This document shows, piece after piece, positions 35,501-44,460 of a stretch of 64,000 nt of DNA. The DNA lies in the NCBI GenBank assembly GCA_964404765.1, contig CAYOLL010000002.1, forward strand, positions 30,122-94,121, written 5' to 3'. The stretch's first letter is position 1. The number at the start of each line of letters is the position of its first letter. This DNA is from CAYOLL01 sp964404765 [NCBI: uncultured Gemmatimonadota bacterium]. Its GTDB lineage: Bacteria; 4572-55. A program made the position numbers and the translations under genes. The notes under the pieces are model-generated. The model had not been told where the DNA came from, ran no database searches, and saw nothing but the letters and a program-made list of their open reading frames with translations.

Positions 35501-35948
35501 AAAAACTACGGATTTTGGCCCAATTTTCCTCGTTATCCAGCCGATCCAGGTCGTTGTCCGGTAACAGGACGATATTGCGCCAGATCATCTTTTGGCGCTG
35601 CATCAGCGGCACATTGGATTCGTGGGTTTTCCATAGAATAAAGTCGCGCACGTTCCAGGTGGCAAAGTAATCCACGGCCAGCGCATTGGCTTTCATCAGC
35701 GCGTTGTTGACGGTTTCCAGATCCGTGGCGTCATATTTGGGCTGCTTGGTCTCGAAGGAAAGCGCAAACTTTTGCCGTTGTTTATCCGCCCACAGCAAGC
35801 CGTCCAGAAACACGCTTTGCCCGCCGACTTTAAGCGAATGTTCGGCCTCGGCCTCTTCAAAAGATTGAAATAGTTCCGGCGCTCCGCGGATGATGGAATT
35901 CATCATCTCTATAATTTTATAGCGGAAAGTATGTTCGGTGAGTTTCAT
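32520..35948 (-). CDS. Type IIG restriction-modification enzyme (single-chain nuclease + N6-adenine methyltransferase)
   Basis: This 1142-residue protein belongs to the Eco57I/MmeI-like group. An N-terminal PD-(D/E)XK nuclease is suggested by GQSVFLDGLLWADKQRQK and FALSFETKQ (candidate D49, E66, K68). The methyltransferase shows SAM motif I DWSCGAGTFLVRSY near residue 380 and catalytic NPPYIRQE near residue 492. The C-terminal 400 residues, with VRFGIKTGDNDFFFLADD and NFGGGLLKAEAYEVAKLM, would hold the target recognition domain. It should cut unmodified foreign DNA and methylate its own. It is intact and has no separate specificity gene. Recognition sequence cannot be inferred. Confidence 0.88.
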   Translation of the reverse strand: MKLTEHTFRYKIIEMMNSIIRGAPELFQSFEEAEAEHSLKVGGQSVFLDGLLWADKQRQKFALSFETKQPKYDATDLETVNNALMKANALAVDYFATWNVRDFILWKTHESNVPLMQRQKMIWRNIVLLPDNDLDRLDNEENWAKIRSFLEKFLTTFHHILSEPARFIGVPIDDFFVYKLLFLVDINTPVFASALKITSETDKGFYAKLVRWVSAQGWNSAIENRIGSEHVSYEFYFKIARLAVFQIINKVVFYNVVRNHYPDVLGPIAVNVKTGRQLQHDLNQHFDKVKQIDYQPIFAATVFDEARIPDDAVEQLTRFIKDLNNYNFAGLNYEILGRVYESLIPETDRHEMGQYFTPANRVDLIVGFCVTKAEAIISDWSCGAGTFLVRSYSRLKYLAGQSCSHKQLLEQLWGCDIAKFPSHLAMMNLAMLDLSEKENFPYIQNCDAFDIMPKNGFFQVRKHTGIKYRFEDISGKDTVEVAIPEFDATVGNPPYIRQELIDDKEKLAATLNMEWGVNTAINKQADIYVYFFLHSAAFLKEGGRLGYITSNSWLDVRYGASLQHYLCQHFKIIAIIASPAERDFAAADVNSVITIIERCRDQKERDENTVRFVSLKTRFEDLIPNCPPHKEDDLRWQDVDRLIQRIEQRHSFYEDDQIRVVLVQQKKLYEEGMHGQTYAGSKWGSKYLRAPDIYFKVLEIAGKKDLLVPLGSVANVRFGIKTGDNDFFFLADDVAKAWGIEDEFLVPAVKNARESSLLLIYPAELKYKLLMCHKTKEELLGLNILRYIEEGEARNLHLRPTCSARKKWYDLGKRKAAKINCNFAINEIVRFYYTPGGLYFSNNFYEIHAKSDSSVLLALTNSSVFQLIFNSLGRVNFGGGLLKAEAYEVAKLMIPNPKAFSNDQIKTLKSAIRKLSKRPIESIFHECGLPKAAFADKTKPLPDPQPLPDRKQLDDVIFDALGLTEQECKEIYWEVCRLVYERVHVKPQSVTSKKSKRVENFNADTFAAHVLSELEKIEPRRRFPDDFIHADWPVKTRILPDIREIETPRIEYFFDKAVLVINGHRLECESAGEAEYLKIVLLRHVIGPVPVPQTEAHTRQVCAAYTEHQQRIRHEISQILKLERLTRKQAAEVNAALEKLLQ

Positions 35949-35980
35949 TTACTTAACCGGTTGCGCGAAAAGCTTTAAAA

Positions 35981-36091
35981 TTGGAAAACGGATTAACGTG
36001 GATTCGACGGATGCACACGAATTTTTAATTTTTGCTTTTTTAATCCGTAATCCGCGAAAATCTGCTAAATTCGTGAAAATCCGTGTTCCAA
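35981..36091. repeat. CACGGA-type palindromic element, long copy
   Basis: TTGGAAAACGGATTAACGTG at the left and CGTGAAAATCCGTGTTCCAA at the right are imperfect inverts. ACACGAATTT and AAATTCGTG pair inside. It lies between the restriction gene and the next palindrome. Confidence 0.6.
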
Positions 36092-36120
36092 TCTTTATAT
36101 CGTGACAGTAGTGCTGTTCG

Positions 36121-36205
36121 GCATAAGTTTGTGTGAACTCAAACCTGACGGGTTTTGGAAACCCGTCAGGTTTTGATCGTCGAAAAAGTTCACACGAACT
36201 TACGC
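36121..36205. repeat. GTTCACAC/CCTGACGGG double palindrome, copy 1
   Basis: Outer arms GCATAAGTTTGTGTGAACT (36121-36139) and AGTTCACACGAACTTACGC (36187-36205) enclose an inner hairpin AAACCTGACGGGTTT (36141-36155) / AAACCCGTCAGGTTT (36159-36173). The same element, inverted and almost identical, is at 63924-64000. Shape and conservation suggest a mobile palindromic element (REP/MITE-like). Confidence 0.85.
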
Positions 36206-36218
36206 CGCCTTGCAGTAG

Positions 36219-39200
36219 TTATTGAAGATCAATCAACGCAACAACATCCTGAATATCCACCATACCGTCGTCGTTAATATCGAACACCGCTTCATATTCC
36301 CAATCTTCCAGAATGGCGTCGGTCAGGATGCCGATATCGTCCGCGTCAATTTCGCCGTTGCCGTTGATGTCGCCCGTCATGAGCCCGTCCAGTGTTTGAA
36401 AAGACGCTTCGGCCAGACACACTTGCGTCTCTTTAAGATCGGTGACGCACAGTTGGTAAAAGTAGGTTTGATCAGGCATCAAGTTATGCAAGTTACCAAT
36501 ATGCGAAGTCGCCGGCGTTGTTAGCTCAGCCGCCATTGGATAAATGCCGCTCTGCATGCCATAATGAATTATAGCTGTGGTCAGCTTGTCCGTTGAAAAA
36601 GAGATTCTCGCGGTGGTTGCGGTGATATTGGAAACCGCTACATTGCTGACTACCGGGGCGGGTTCGTCGTTATCTTCAATGGTCAATTCAAATTGGGCAG
36701 GCGTACCAAGCTTGGCGCTGTTACCACCGGATAGATTTTGGAGTGAAAAAGTAATCGCCTCCACATTTTCGATGGTGCTATCATCGGTGATATTCAAAGA
36801 TACCGTTTGTAGTATCGCGCCACCCGCGGCAAAAGTTAGCCTTTTCGTGCTGAAGTTCCCCACATCCTCAGCCGATCCGGCAGTTAAGGCCACATCAATT
36901 TGGGTTGGGCCGCTAATGGATGGCGCGGTTATCAGTACTTCCAGGGTGTAACTGCCATCGCCCTCTTTAACCGTGGCATTGGCCGCGGCAAATTGCACGG
37001 TTGTGCGATCCAAAATCGTGAGTTGAAATTGCGCTTGCGTACCGATTTTGGCATTACTGCCGCCGGTGACATTCTGCAAGGTGAAAGTCAGGGATTCGCT
37101 GACTTCGGCCAGGGCATCTTCGGTGATCGTCAACGTCACGGTTTGCGTAGCGGCGCTGCCGGCGGGAAAGGTTAGGGTTTGTGTCGCAAAGTTGTTCACA
37201 TCCGCCGCCGTTCCGGATGTCAGGGCAAGCTGCACGGTGGTGGCGCTGCCGGAAGCCGGGGCCGTCACGCTCACGCTCAATTGATAGCTGCCGCCTTCGA
37301 TGACCGTGGCATTGGCCGCGGCAAACTGCACCGTCGTGCGATCCAAAATCGTCAGTTGAAATTGCGCTTGCGTACCGATTTTGGCATTGCTGCCGCCGGT
37401 GACATTTTGCAAGGTGAAGGTCAAGATTTCGCTGACTTCGGCCAGGGCATCTTCGGTGACCGTCAGCGTCACGGTTTGCGTGGCGGCGCTGCCGGCGGGA
37501 AAGGTCAGCGTTTGTGTCGCAAAGTTGTTCACATCCGCCGCAGTTCCGGATGTCAGGGCAAGCTGCACGGTGGTGGCGCTGCCGGAAGCCGGGGCGGTCA
37601 CGCTCACCACTAATTGATAGCTGCCGCCTTCGATGACCGTGGCATTGGCCGCGGCAAACTGCACCGTCGTGCGATCCAAAATCGTCAGTTGAAATTGCGC
37701 TTGCGTACCGATTTTGGCATTGCTGCCGCCGGTGACATTTTGCAAGGTGAAGGTCAAGATTTCGCTGACTTCGGCCAGGGCATCTTCGGTGACCGTCAGC
37801 GTCACGGTTTGCGTGGCGGCGCTGCCGGCGGGAAAGGTCAGCGTTTGTGTCGCAAAGTTGTTCACATCCGCCGCAGTTCCGGATGTCAGGGCAAGCTGCA
37901 CGGTGGTGGCGCTGCCGGAAGCCGGGGCGGTCACGCTCACCGCTAATTGATAGCTGCCGCCTTCGATGACGGTGGCATTGGCCGCGGCAAACTGCACGGT
38001 CGTGCGATCCAAAATCGTGAGTTGAAATTGAGTGCGGACGCCCAACACCGGCGTATTGCCACCGGAAACATTCTGCAAGGTAAAAGTCAACGTTTCGTTG
38101 CTCTCGCTGACATTATCATCCGTCACGGTGATTAAGACCTTTTGGGCAGTAGCGCTGCCGGCCGGAAAAGTCACCGTCTGGGTCGCGTAATTATTGATAT
38201 CTGCCGCAGTTCCGCCGGTTAAAGCAACTTGTACGGTTGTGGCTTGCGCGCCCGGATTAATCAGGCTTATTTCAAGTTCGTAGGTATTGCCTTCGATTAC
38301 CGTCGCCGTCGCGGTGGCGAACTGCACTTCCGTGCTCGGCGGGGCATTGCTCCAGATTCGGTTGACCCATTCCGGGTGGTCGATAAAGGGGTTGCGGTTG
38401 TGCTGAAGTTCGGCCACCCGCTCGTTGCGACGCATTTCCAGGGCATCGACCGGGTCGGCCTGATGCCAGGCCAGCAGAGTGGATACGACCCCCAATTTGT
38501 TGGTGATATTATTCGGATCATGGTTTGTATCAATCAATTCCAGATTGTACGGGTCCTTGCCGCCGCTGCCTTCGTAACGCGCGTCCATATAAAAAATCAT
38601 GCGTGCTACGTTGCCTTTATCCTGTGGACGTGGTTCAAACGAGTTGGCGTCGGCAAAGCAGCCGGTGGCAAAGCCGTCGCTATCGCTATAGGGCGTACCG
38701 CCGTTATCAAAATCCATGCTGCCGCGCTTACTGTTGACCGTTACATCCGCCGGCCGTAAATGATGCAAATCAATATAGCCAGGCTCTTTATCATCAATGC
38801 CGATGCCATTGGGCCACACGTGTTCGCGGTTCCAGTTATCTGCACCCGTACCTTGTAGTGATTTGGCGCGGGATCGTCCGTCATAAATCAAAATAACATT
38901 GTTGGGATTAGCGGGATCTTCGTCCGCATATTTGAGGCCGTCCCAGACTCCGTCATAGTTTGTGACGGCGTCTTCAAAATAGGTATCACGCAGCAAAGCA
39001 TTCAAAATGCTTTTTAACTCCGGGCCGGTTTGATTGTTGATACCGGCATAGTAATCGCCGCTGCCGAAGGTGCGGGCATTGGCGGTGATGCCTGCGGAAT
39101 AGGTGTCGCTATTTTTTGACCAAATCTTATAATAGTATAGGGTGGCTTCATTCCGACCGGTATGATTAAAATCGGCCAGACTGCCGACAGCCAGCACCGT

Positions 39201-41273
39201 AGCGGTACCGATGGGTTGGCCGGCTGTGTATGATCCGCTCGGTGTGCCAAAACTATTACTGGTATTAAACGCCAGCAGAATCTGATCATTAGCCACGTTG
39301 CGTGTCCAGACCAGATGAATTTCCGAAGCGCCGGTCGGGGTGGCGGTAAAATTGGTCGGATCAATCACGCCGCTTGAGCTTTTGATGGCGACTTCATCGA
39401 CCTGCCAATTTCGGGCGGCGTTGGAGCCTGTGCCGCTGGACTGATAGTGAAACGCCAGCGCGACCTGTGAACTGGAGGCAAAAGCGGCTAAGCTGATGTC
39501 GCCGGAACTCGTCCAGGTTTGGTCCTGCGTCGGGTTCAGGAAATTGAGCGTTGTCCAGGAAGCGGATGCCGGATTGCCACCGACAGTATAGTTAGTAGAA
39601 ATCTTAAGCGCTAACCCGTTGATGGTATCGGTAAAGCGCACCCACTCCCAAAATTCCAGCACGGGATTGGTATAGCCGGTCAAATTAATGGTCGGGATCA
39701 AGAGCCAATCTTCGCTGGCAACATCGCCGCCAAAACCGCTGCAGGCCATGTAGCTGCCGCTGCCGTTGGCTCCGCCGCCCGTTGTGGCAATCGTCCAGTT
39801 GCGGTTGCTGGCCACGTTGTAAGTGTCCCAACTCCCGGAAGCGGATTCAAAGCTTTCCAGACCGGTAAAAGCCGGAATACCGGGCGTGACGGCGGAAGTT
39901 GTCGGGACGCTTCCGTCGGTTTTGTAGGCGATGTTGGCGCCGCTATTGGTATATGGGAAGATTTTAAAAGTGTAAGTGACCGTGGGACTCAGGTTTTCAA
40001 AAAAGAAAGATTGGACGCCGGGGTTGACATTGACAGCGGCGCTGCCGTCACCTAATTGATTATCATTGGTCACAGCGACGCCGTTCGTAGGGTTAGAAAT
40101 AGCGCCGGCGCCGGCATTGCTGGCTTTGATCAAATAACCGTCCGGCGCGGCGCGAGTGGCGTCCGTCCAAATCACCGTGATTCGTCGCGGACTATTGGCG
40201 GTGGCGGTAAAGCCGGAGACATGATTACTTGGCGCATTTTTGAGCGTCGTCGCGTTGGCGTTCACGCCGCTGGAATATGTATTGCCGCTGTTGTATGACC
40301 AAGCTTTATAATGATAGGTTGTGTTTTCGGCCCGCCCGCTATGAAGAACGCTGGTGTTGCTGCCGGCTACTATCACCTGGCCGCCGCCGGAAATCGTCTG
40401 ACCCAGTGTATAGCCGCCGGTGGGTGTGCCAAAAGTCTGGCTGGTATTAAAAGCCACCAGCACGCTGTTATTATCGTTGTTAAGCGTCCAGGTCAGGCTT
40501 ATGTCCGATGCGCTTGCCGTTGTGGCCGTAAAATTGCCGGGATTGGCCACGCCGCCGGAAGTCGCCCCGGTAGCGGTTAGCTTCAGATCGTCAAGAGCGA
40601 ACTCATCTCGCGCCCCGGTTGGGCTTCCTTGAACATCCGCGCTAAACCAGCCCAGATAAAAAAAGCTGCCGTTGGCAACGCTGATGCCGCTGACGGTTGC
40701 CGTCATATTATTGAGCAACCAACCCGTTGAGGCATCCGCGGGTGATGCAAAAGTTCCGCCGGTGGTTGTTGCGTATGCTCCATCAACGTCTGTGGCCGAA
40801 AACTTCAGATCAAAACTGTTGGTGCGTGGACCGTCATTATTCACCCACAGCTCGTAGGTGATGACGATCTGCTCAAGAGTCGCGCCGGTGTTATTTTGAC
40901 AGCGCAAGCGAAACGAACCCGGATTAAAATCGCTGCCGGTCGGCTGAACACCTAATGAAAAGTCGCCCGTCGCTACTTCAAAAGCGTACACGCCGCCGCT
41001 GGTAACGCCGCCGCCATTACGACCTCTGCCAAAATCCGCCCCGGCCGGCGCATCGCCAAAAGCCATTGTCCCATCGGAAAAGCCGGTGGCCCGCCAGCTA
41101 TTAGAGTTCAACTGCCCCGCCGCAGGACTGGGTGAAAATCCGGCAGCCTGATAAGAATTGAAATCATCGACCAGCTTTTGATTTCCTAAATCGCCGGAAT
41201 TTAAGATAACTTGCGCCTGCGCTGTTGAAAAGCACATCAAAAGCGTCCATATCGTCAACCGGAATTTTCGCAT
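36219..41273 (-). CDS. Secreted endonuclease I with Calx-beta repeats and dockerin
   Basis: This is a 1684-residue exported protein. A signal peptide (about 1-21) is followed by a beta domain, a fibronectin-III-like domain, a choice-of-anchor-J-like domain (ESFESASGSWDTY) and a second FN3. An endonuclease I domain carries NWNREHVWPNG near residue 814 and DLHHLRPADVTVNSKRGSMD near 834. Five Calx-beta-like repeats of about 111 residues follow (units begin TVQFAAANATVIEGGSYQL). The protein ends with an FN3-like domain and a type I dockerin (GDINGNGEIDADDIGILTDA, then DINDDGMVDIQDVVALIDL). It probably degrades extracellular DNA. I choose 41273 because AAGGAGAG precedes it; the frame extends to 41324. 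Confidence 0.88.
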   Translation of the reverse strand: MRKFRLTIWTLLMCFSTAQAQVILNSGDLGNQKLVDDFNSYQAAGFSPSPAAGQLNSNSWRATGFSDGTMAFGDAPAGADFGRGRNGGGVTSGGVYAFEVATGDFSLGVQPTGSDFNPGSFRLRCQNNTGATLEQIVITYELWVNNDGPRTNSFDLKFSATDVDGAYATTTGGTFASPADASTGWLLNNMTATVSGISVANGSFFYLGWFSADVQGSPTGARDEFALDDLKLTATGATSGGVANPGNFTATTASASDISLTWTLNNDNNSVLVAFNTSQTFGTPTGGYTLGQTISGGGQVIVAGSNTSVLHSGRAENTTYHYKAWSYNSGNTYSSGVNANATTLKNAPSNHVSGFTATANSPRRITVIWTDATRAAPDGYLIKASNAGAGAISNPTNGVAVTNDNQLGDGSAAVNVNPGVQSFFFENLSPTVTYTFKIFPYTNSGANIAYKTDGSVPTTSAVTPGIPAFTGLESFESASGSWDTYNVASNRNWTIATTGGGANGSGSYMACSGFGGDVASEDWLLIPTINLTGYTNPVLEFWEWVRFTDTINGLALKISTNYTVGGNPASASWTTLNFLNPTQDQTWTSSGDISLAAFASSSQVALAFHYQSSGTGSNAARNWQVDEVAIKSSSGVIDPTNFTATPTGASEIHLVWTRNVANDQILLAFNTSNSFGTPSGSYTAGQPIGTATVLAVGSLADFNHTGRNEATLYYYKIWSKNSDTYSAGITANARTFGSGDYYAGINNQTGPELKSILNALLRDTYFEDAVTNYDGVWDGLKYADEDPANPNNVILIYDGRSRAKSLQGTGADNWNREHVWPNGIGIDDKEPGYIDLHHLRPADVTVNSKRGSMDFDNGGTPYSDSDGFATGCFADANSFEPRPQDKGNVARMIFYMDARYEGSGGKDPYNLELIDTNHDPNNITNKLGVVSTLLAWHQADPVDALEMRRNERVAELQHNRNPFIDHPEWVNRIWSNAPPSTEVQFATATATVIEGNTYELEISLINPGAQATTVQVALTGGTAADINNYATQTVTFPAGSATAQKVLITVTDDNVSESNETLTFTLQNVSGGNTPVLGVRTQFQLTILDRTTVQFAAANATVIEGGSYQLAVSVTAPASGSATTVQLALTSGTAADVNNFATQTLTFPAGSAATQTVTLTVTEDALAEVSEILTFTLQNVTGGSNAKIGTQAQFQLTILDRTTVQFAAANATVIEGGSYQLVVSVTAPASGSATTVQLALTSGTAADVNNFATQTLTFPAGSAATQTVTLTVTEDALAEVSEILTFTLQNVTGGSNAKIGTQAQFQLTILDRTTVQFAAANATVIEGGSYQLSVSVTAPASGSATTVQLALTSGTAADVNNFATQTLTFPAGSAATQTVTLTITEDALAEVSESLTFTLQNVTGGSNAKIGTQAQFQLTILDRTTVQFAAANATVKEGDGSYTLEVLITAPSISGPTQIDVALTAGSAEDVGNFSTKRLTFAAGGAILQTVSLNITDDSTIENVEAITFSLQNLSGGNSAKLGTPAQFELTIEDNDEPAPVVSNVAVSNITATTARISFSTDKLTTAIIHYGMQSGIYPMAAELTTPATSHIGNLHNLMPDQTYFYQLCVTDLKETQVCLAEASFQTLDGLMTGDINGNGEIDADDIGILTDAILEDWEYEAVFDINDDGMVDIQDVVALIDLQ
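36970..38029. repeat. 333-bp tandem repeats in the Calx-beta region
   Basis: The block beginning CGTGGCATTGGCCGCGGCAA recurs with a 333-base period (markers at 37291, 37624 and 37957). Units about 37303-37635 and 37636-37968 appear to differ by a single base by eye; the unit at 36970-37302 is more diverged. The period is 111 codons, so copy-number change keeps the frame. Confidence 0.88.
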
Positions 41274-41328
41274 AAAACTCTCCTTAAGACTTTGTTTATA
41301 AAAATGTGAGTGTAGCAGTTCCAACCTT

Positions 41329-42900
41329 TTAGTACGTCCGATCCAAAATCGCCTTCAAAGCTCCATCGACAATTTCTGAACCCTGCAGAATATCCACAGC
41401 TTTCAAAATCTGCTTGTCGGTTTCGATGCCGACCCGAGCGCCGGCCTGTTGATTAAATTTAACATTAAAAATTTCGCGCTTAATGCCCGATTTTATGTAA
41501 ACAAGATGCTTTTTAAAGACTTCGTCATCATACGTAAACGATTGCTCTTTGAGGAAGCTCTTGAATTTGGAAACAACTTTATCTTTTACTTCCCATTCCG
41601 CTTTAACATCGCTGTCGTGTTCGGCCATGTAGTGAATCGCAAAATTGAAAAATGTGCGCTTTCGGTACAAGTCGGACAAAAAGGTCGTCAGCGTATCCGG
41701 CTCAATCATCACGTCCGGCAAAATACCACCGCCCCCAACGACTTGCCGTTTGGCTATTATGGTATATTTAACATCGGTCGTGTCGCCGGTGTTCTGTCCG
41801 CGATGGTCATAATAGACGTCGCGGTTGCCCTCATAGTCTCGCTGGATCAGCCGGCCGCTGGGCGTATAATAGCGGGCGATGGTCAGTTTAAGCGCCTTCT
41901 TCCGGTCGGGTGGCAGATCATAGACGCGCTGCACCAGACCCTTGCCGAAGGTGCGCTTGCCCAAAATCAAACCGCGATCCCAATCCTGAATCGCGCCGGC
42001 CACAATTTCCGAAGCGCTGGCCGTCCCGTCGTTGACTACCAAAATCATGGGCAATTGCTCGAATTGATTGTCAAACTGGGTGCGATAGGTCTCGCTGGCA
42101 TCACTCAGCCGGCCAATCGTGCTGACCACCAGCTTGTTCCGCTCCAGAAAAAGATCTGCCATCGCCACTGCCTGCTGCAAATAACCACCGGGATTGTTGC
42201 GTAAGTCCAAAACCAATTTTTTCATACCCTGTTGTTTCAAATCATCCAGGGCGCTGACCAATTCCGTCTGCGTGTTTTTGGCAAAACGGGTCACGCGCAC
42301 ATAGCCGATTTCGGGACGAATCATAAAATGATAGGGCACGCTGTAAATGGGAATGCGCGCCCGAGTTAGGGTAAGATCAAAAGGCTTGCTTTCGCCTTCG
42401 CGGCGGATGGTGATGGTCACCGAAGTGTCTTTTTTACCGCGCAATTTCTTGACGGCATCGTCACTGGTAATGCCTTCGGTGGATTCGTCGCCGATCTTAA
42501 TAATTTTATCACCGGGACGGACGCCCATTTCATAAGCCGGCGTGCCTTCAATGGGCGAAATGACCGTCAGCACGCCTTCCTGCACGGAAATTTGAATACC
42601 GATACCGATAAACTCGCCTTCATGATCTTCCTTCATCTCTTCATAATCTTCGGCTTCCAAAAACGTGCTGTGCGGATCCAAATCCATCAGCATCCCGCGT
42701 ATCGCGCCTTCGATGAGTTTATCAGCGTCCACATCTTCAACGTACTTGTTTTTAACCATATTAAAAACCTGGTTAAAAAGTTGCAGACTTTTGTAAATAT
42801 CGCTATCCTGAACCGCATGAACCAGTTGGTACGAGCCACTCACGGCAATTACAATAACGAACAGAGCGATCCAGAGTTTTTTATATAAGTGATGTCGCAC
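41329..42900 (-). CDS. S41-family C-terminal processing protease (CtpA-like)
   Basis: This 523-residue exported serine protease has an N-terminal membrane/signal segment (MRHHLYKKLWIALFVIVIAV), an N-terminal helical cap, a PDZ domain (about 95-170, EGVLTVISPIEGTPAYEMGV) and a catalytic core with VNDGTASASEIVAGAIQD (Ser) and GKRTFGKGLVQRVY (Lys). The C-terminal 110 residues after DVMIEPDTLTTFL are an extension. It lies 55 bases upstream of the endonuclease start on the same strand, so they may be co-transcribed. It acts on C-termini of periplasmic proteins. Confidence 0.92.
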   Translation of the reverse strand: MRHHLYKKLWIALFVIVIAVSGSYQLVHAVQDSDIYKSLQLFNQVFNMVKNKYVEDVDADKLIEGAIRGMLMDLDPHSTFLEAEDYEEMKEDHEGEFIGIGIQISVQEGVLTVISPIEGTPAYEMGVRPGDKIIKIGDESTEGITSDDAVKKLRGKKDTSVTITIRREGESKPFDLTLTRARIPIYSVPYHFMIRPEIGYVRVTRFAKNTQTELVSALDDLKQQGMKKLVLDLRNNPGGYLQQAVAMADLFLERNKLVVSTIGRLSDASETYRTQFDNQFEQLPMILVVNDGTASASEIVAGAIQDWDRGLILGKRTFGKGLVQRVYDLPPDRKKALKLTIARYYTPSGRLIQRDYEGNRDVYYDHRGQNTGDTTDVKYTIIAKRQVVGGGGILPDVMIEPDTLTTFLSDLYRKRTFFNFAIHYMAEHDSDVKAEWEVKDKVVSKFKSFLKEQSFTYDDEVFKKHLVYIKSGIKREIFNVKFNQQAGARVGIETDKQILKAVDILQGSEIVDGALKAILDRTY

Positions 42901-43097
42901 CTGCGACTCCTTTTCAATTGATCAATCCGCTTTCCAAAAACAATGCTTTCGACCGTCCGGCACAAAGATTTGCGGGTTCGGCAGTAAACTGAAATAGGCG
43001 TGTAGTATACGGCGCAAACAGCAGTCTGTCAAATAAAAAAGCCCGCTGCTTTAAATTTAAAAACAGTGCGCATATTGATAACGTCATACATTTTCTC

Positions 43098-43126
43098 TTG
43101 ACTTTTTCAGGCAGAGTCTGTAATTA
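43098..43126 (+). promoter_or_regulatory. Sigma-70-type promoter candidate for the flippase-like gene
   Basis: TTGACT (43098-43103), a 17-base spacer and TAATTA (43121-43126), 32 bases before the ATG at 43159. The gap from 42901 holds nothing else clear. Confidence 0.5.
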
Positions 43127-43158
43127 AGCCGACGTTTGTTTGCTAACCTTAAAACTAC

Positions 43159-44247
43159 ATGGTGACTATGTCCGATTTAACCGGCCTTGATTTATCACCG
43201 CGTCGGCTTAAAAACGGCCTGGCCGTCTTTGCCCTGCTGACAGTCTGCGCTATGACCGGCGTGCTTTTTTTTACCGGTTCGGCGGAAAGCTGGCAGGCGC
43301 TTCGATCTTTTCGGCCTGACTATCTTTTATTGTGTATTGTTTTGGGTGCGCTCAATCATTTCTGGAGCTGTTGCCAGCTGCATGTGCTGATTCGCAAACT
43401 CAATCCGGCCTATAAGTTTTGGCATAGCTGCGAGGCGATGTTCGGCAACATTTTTTTGGCGGCAATCACCCCTACCCAAAGCGGCGGCGGACCTGCCCAA
43501 TTCGTCATCCTGAAAATGCACGGGTTGACCTATCCTCAGGCTTTGGCGGCCGGTTTTATGCAGTTTTTTGCTTCGCTTGTTTTTCTGCTGTTGTCGGCAA
43601 TTTTTTTGCTGCTTTTTCAGAGTCAACTCATTACCAATGAGACTGTCGGTTATTTATTAAATTATGGCGTGGCAGTGCTGCTGGGTATTGGCGCCGTTTT
43701 TATGCTGGCCATTTTCCGGCCCAAAGCGGTCGAATGGGTCGTTCGCCGAATCCTGTATGCTATCGCTGCCTTGCTCCCGGCGAAGCGGCGGGCGATCATC
43801 CGCCTGACCGTGCATCTTTGCACCGGCATTGAGGAAAGTCATTATGCGATTTTGTACTTTTTCCGCAAAGGGAAATCGGCGATTTTTGGCTCAATTATCT
43901 TTGTAACGGCCTCCATGCTGACCAAGTTTGTGATCGCCTATGTCATCCTGCTTGGTTTTGGGTTTGCCGACGCGCCCTTTATTAAGGTGATGACCATTCA
44001 AGTCCTGCTCAATTTTATGATTTACTTTGCGCCCAGTCCCGGCGCCAGCGGTGTGGCCGAGGTTGCCGCAGCTTTGTTGATGAGTATGATTATCCCCAAA
44101 CATTTTTTGGGAATTTTTGCCGTCCTGTGGCGGCTTTTCACCGTTTTTCTCGGCGTGGGCCTGGGAACCTGGGTGATGATTTGTTTTGTCGCCCGCTTTG
44201 ACGAAAACCTGGCCAAACTTAAAACCTCAACAAGAAAATCAATCTGA
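43159..44247 (+). CDS. LPG-synthase transmembrane-domain (UPF0104/YbhN-like) membrane protein
   Basis: This 362-residue inner-membrane protein has about eight hydrophobic segments. Family features include NHFWSCCQLHVLIRKLNP, ITPTQSGGGPAQFVILKMHG (about residues 112-131) and APSPGASGVAEVAAALL near the C-terminus. Relatives form the membrane half of MprF or stand alone and are thought to move lipids across the membrane. The start may be 43159 or the in-frame ATG at 43168; neither has a strong ribosome site. It is monocistronic. Confidence 0.82.
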   Translation: MVTMSDLTGLDLSPRRLKNGLAVFALLTVCAMTGVLFFTGSAESWQALRSFRPDYLLLCIVLGALNHFWSCCQLHVLIRKLNPAYKFWHSCEAMFGNIFLAAITPTQSGGGPAQFVILKMHGLTYPQALAAGFMQFFASLVFLLLSAIFLLLFQSQLITNETVGYLLNYGVAVLLGIGAVFMLAIFRPKAVEWVVRRILYAIAALLPAKRRAIIRLTVHLCTGIEESHYAILYFFRKGKSAIFGSIIFVTASMLTKFVIAYVILLGFGFADAPFIKVMTIQVLLNFMIYFAPSPGASGVAEVAAALLMSMIIPKHFLGIFAVLWRLFTVFLGVGLGTWVMICFVARFDENLAKLKTSTRKSI

Positions 44248-44378
44248 ATTGTTGATAAGCCTAAAACTCACCATAGCGCAAAGCGTCATTAACCTGAGCA
44301 AATCAGATCACAAAGTGGATGTACAAAACGCGTTAGCTGTGGCAAGTTTATAGCGAACATCGGGTTATATAATTCGGC

Positions 44379-44406
44379 TTGACAGCAATTTAAAAATCCA
44401 TATACT
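44379..44406 (+). promoter_or_regulatory. Strong promoter candidate of the metal-uptake operon
   Basis: TTGACA (44379-44384), a 16-base spacer and TATACT (44401-44406), about 55 bases before the first gene at 44461. I see no clear Zur/Fur-type palindrome over it. Confidence 0.55.
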
Positions 44407-44460
44407 TAAAATAATGGCCAGTGTTGTTACGGTGTTTTTCTCCATTGACTTCTCAACAAA

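Noticed and set aside
34887-35501. 204-residue plus-strand frame opposite the restriction gene
   Set aside because: Antisense shadow of a conserved gene.
36970-38029. CRISPR-like array
   Set aside because: Repeat unit is 333 bp with no spacers and is in frame in a protein.
36222-38135. Plus-strand frames repeating in the endonuclease gene
   Set aside because: They are shadows of the 333-bp Calx-beta repeats on the minus strand.
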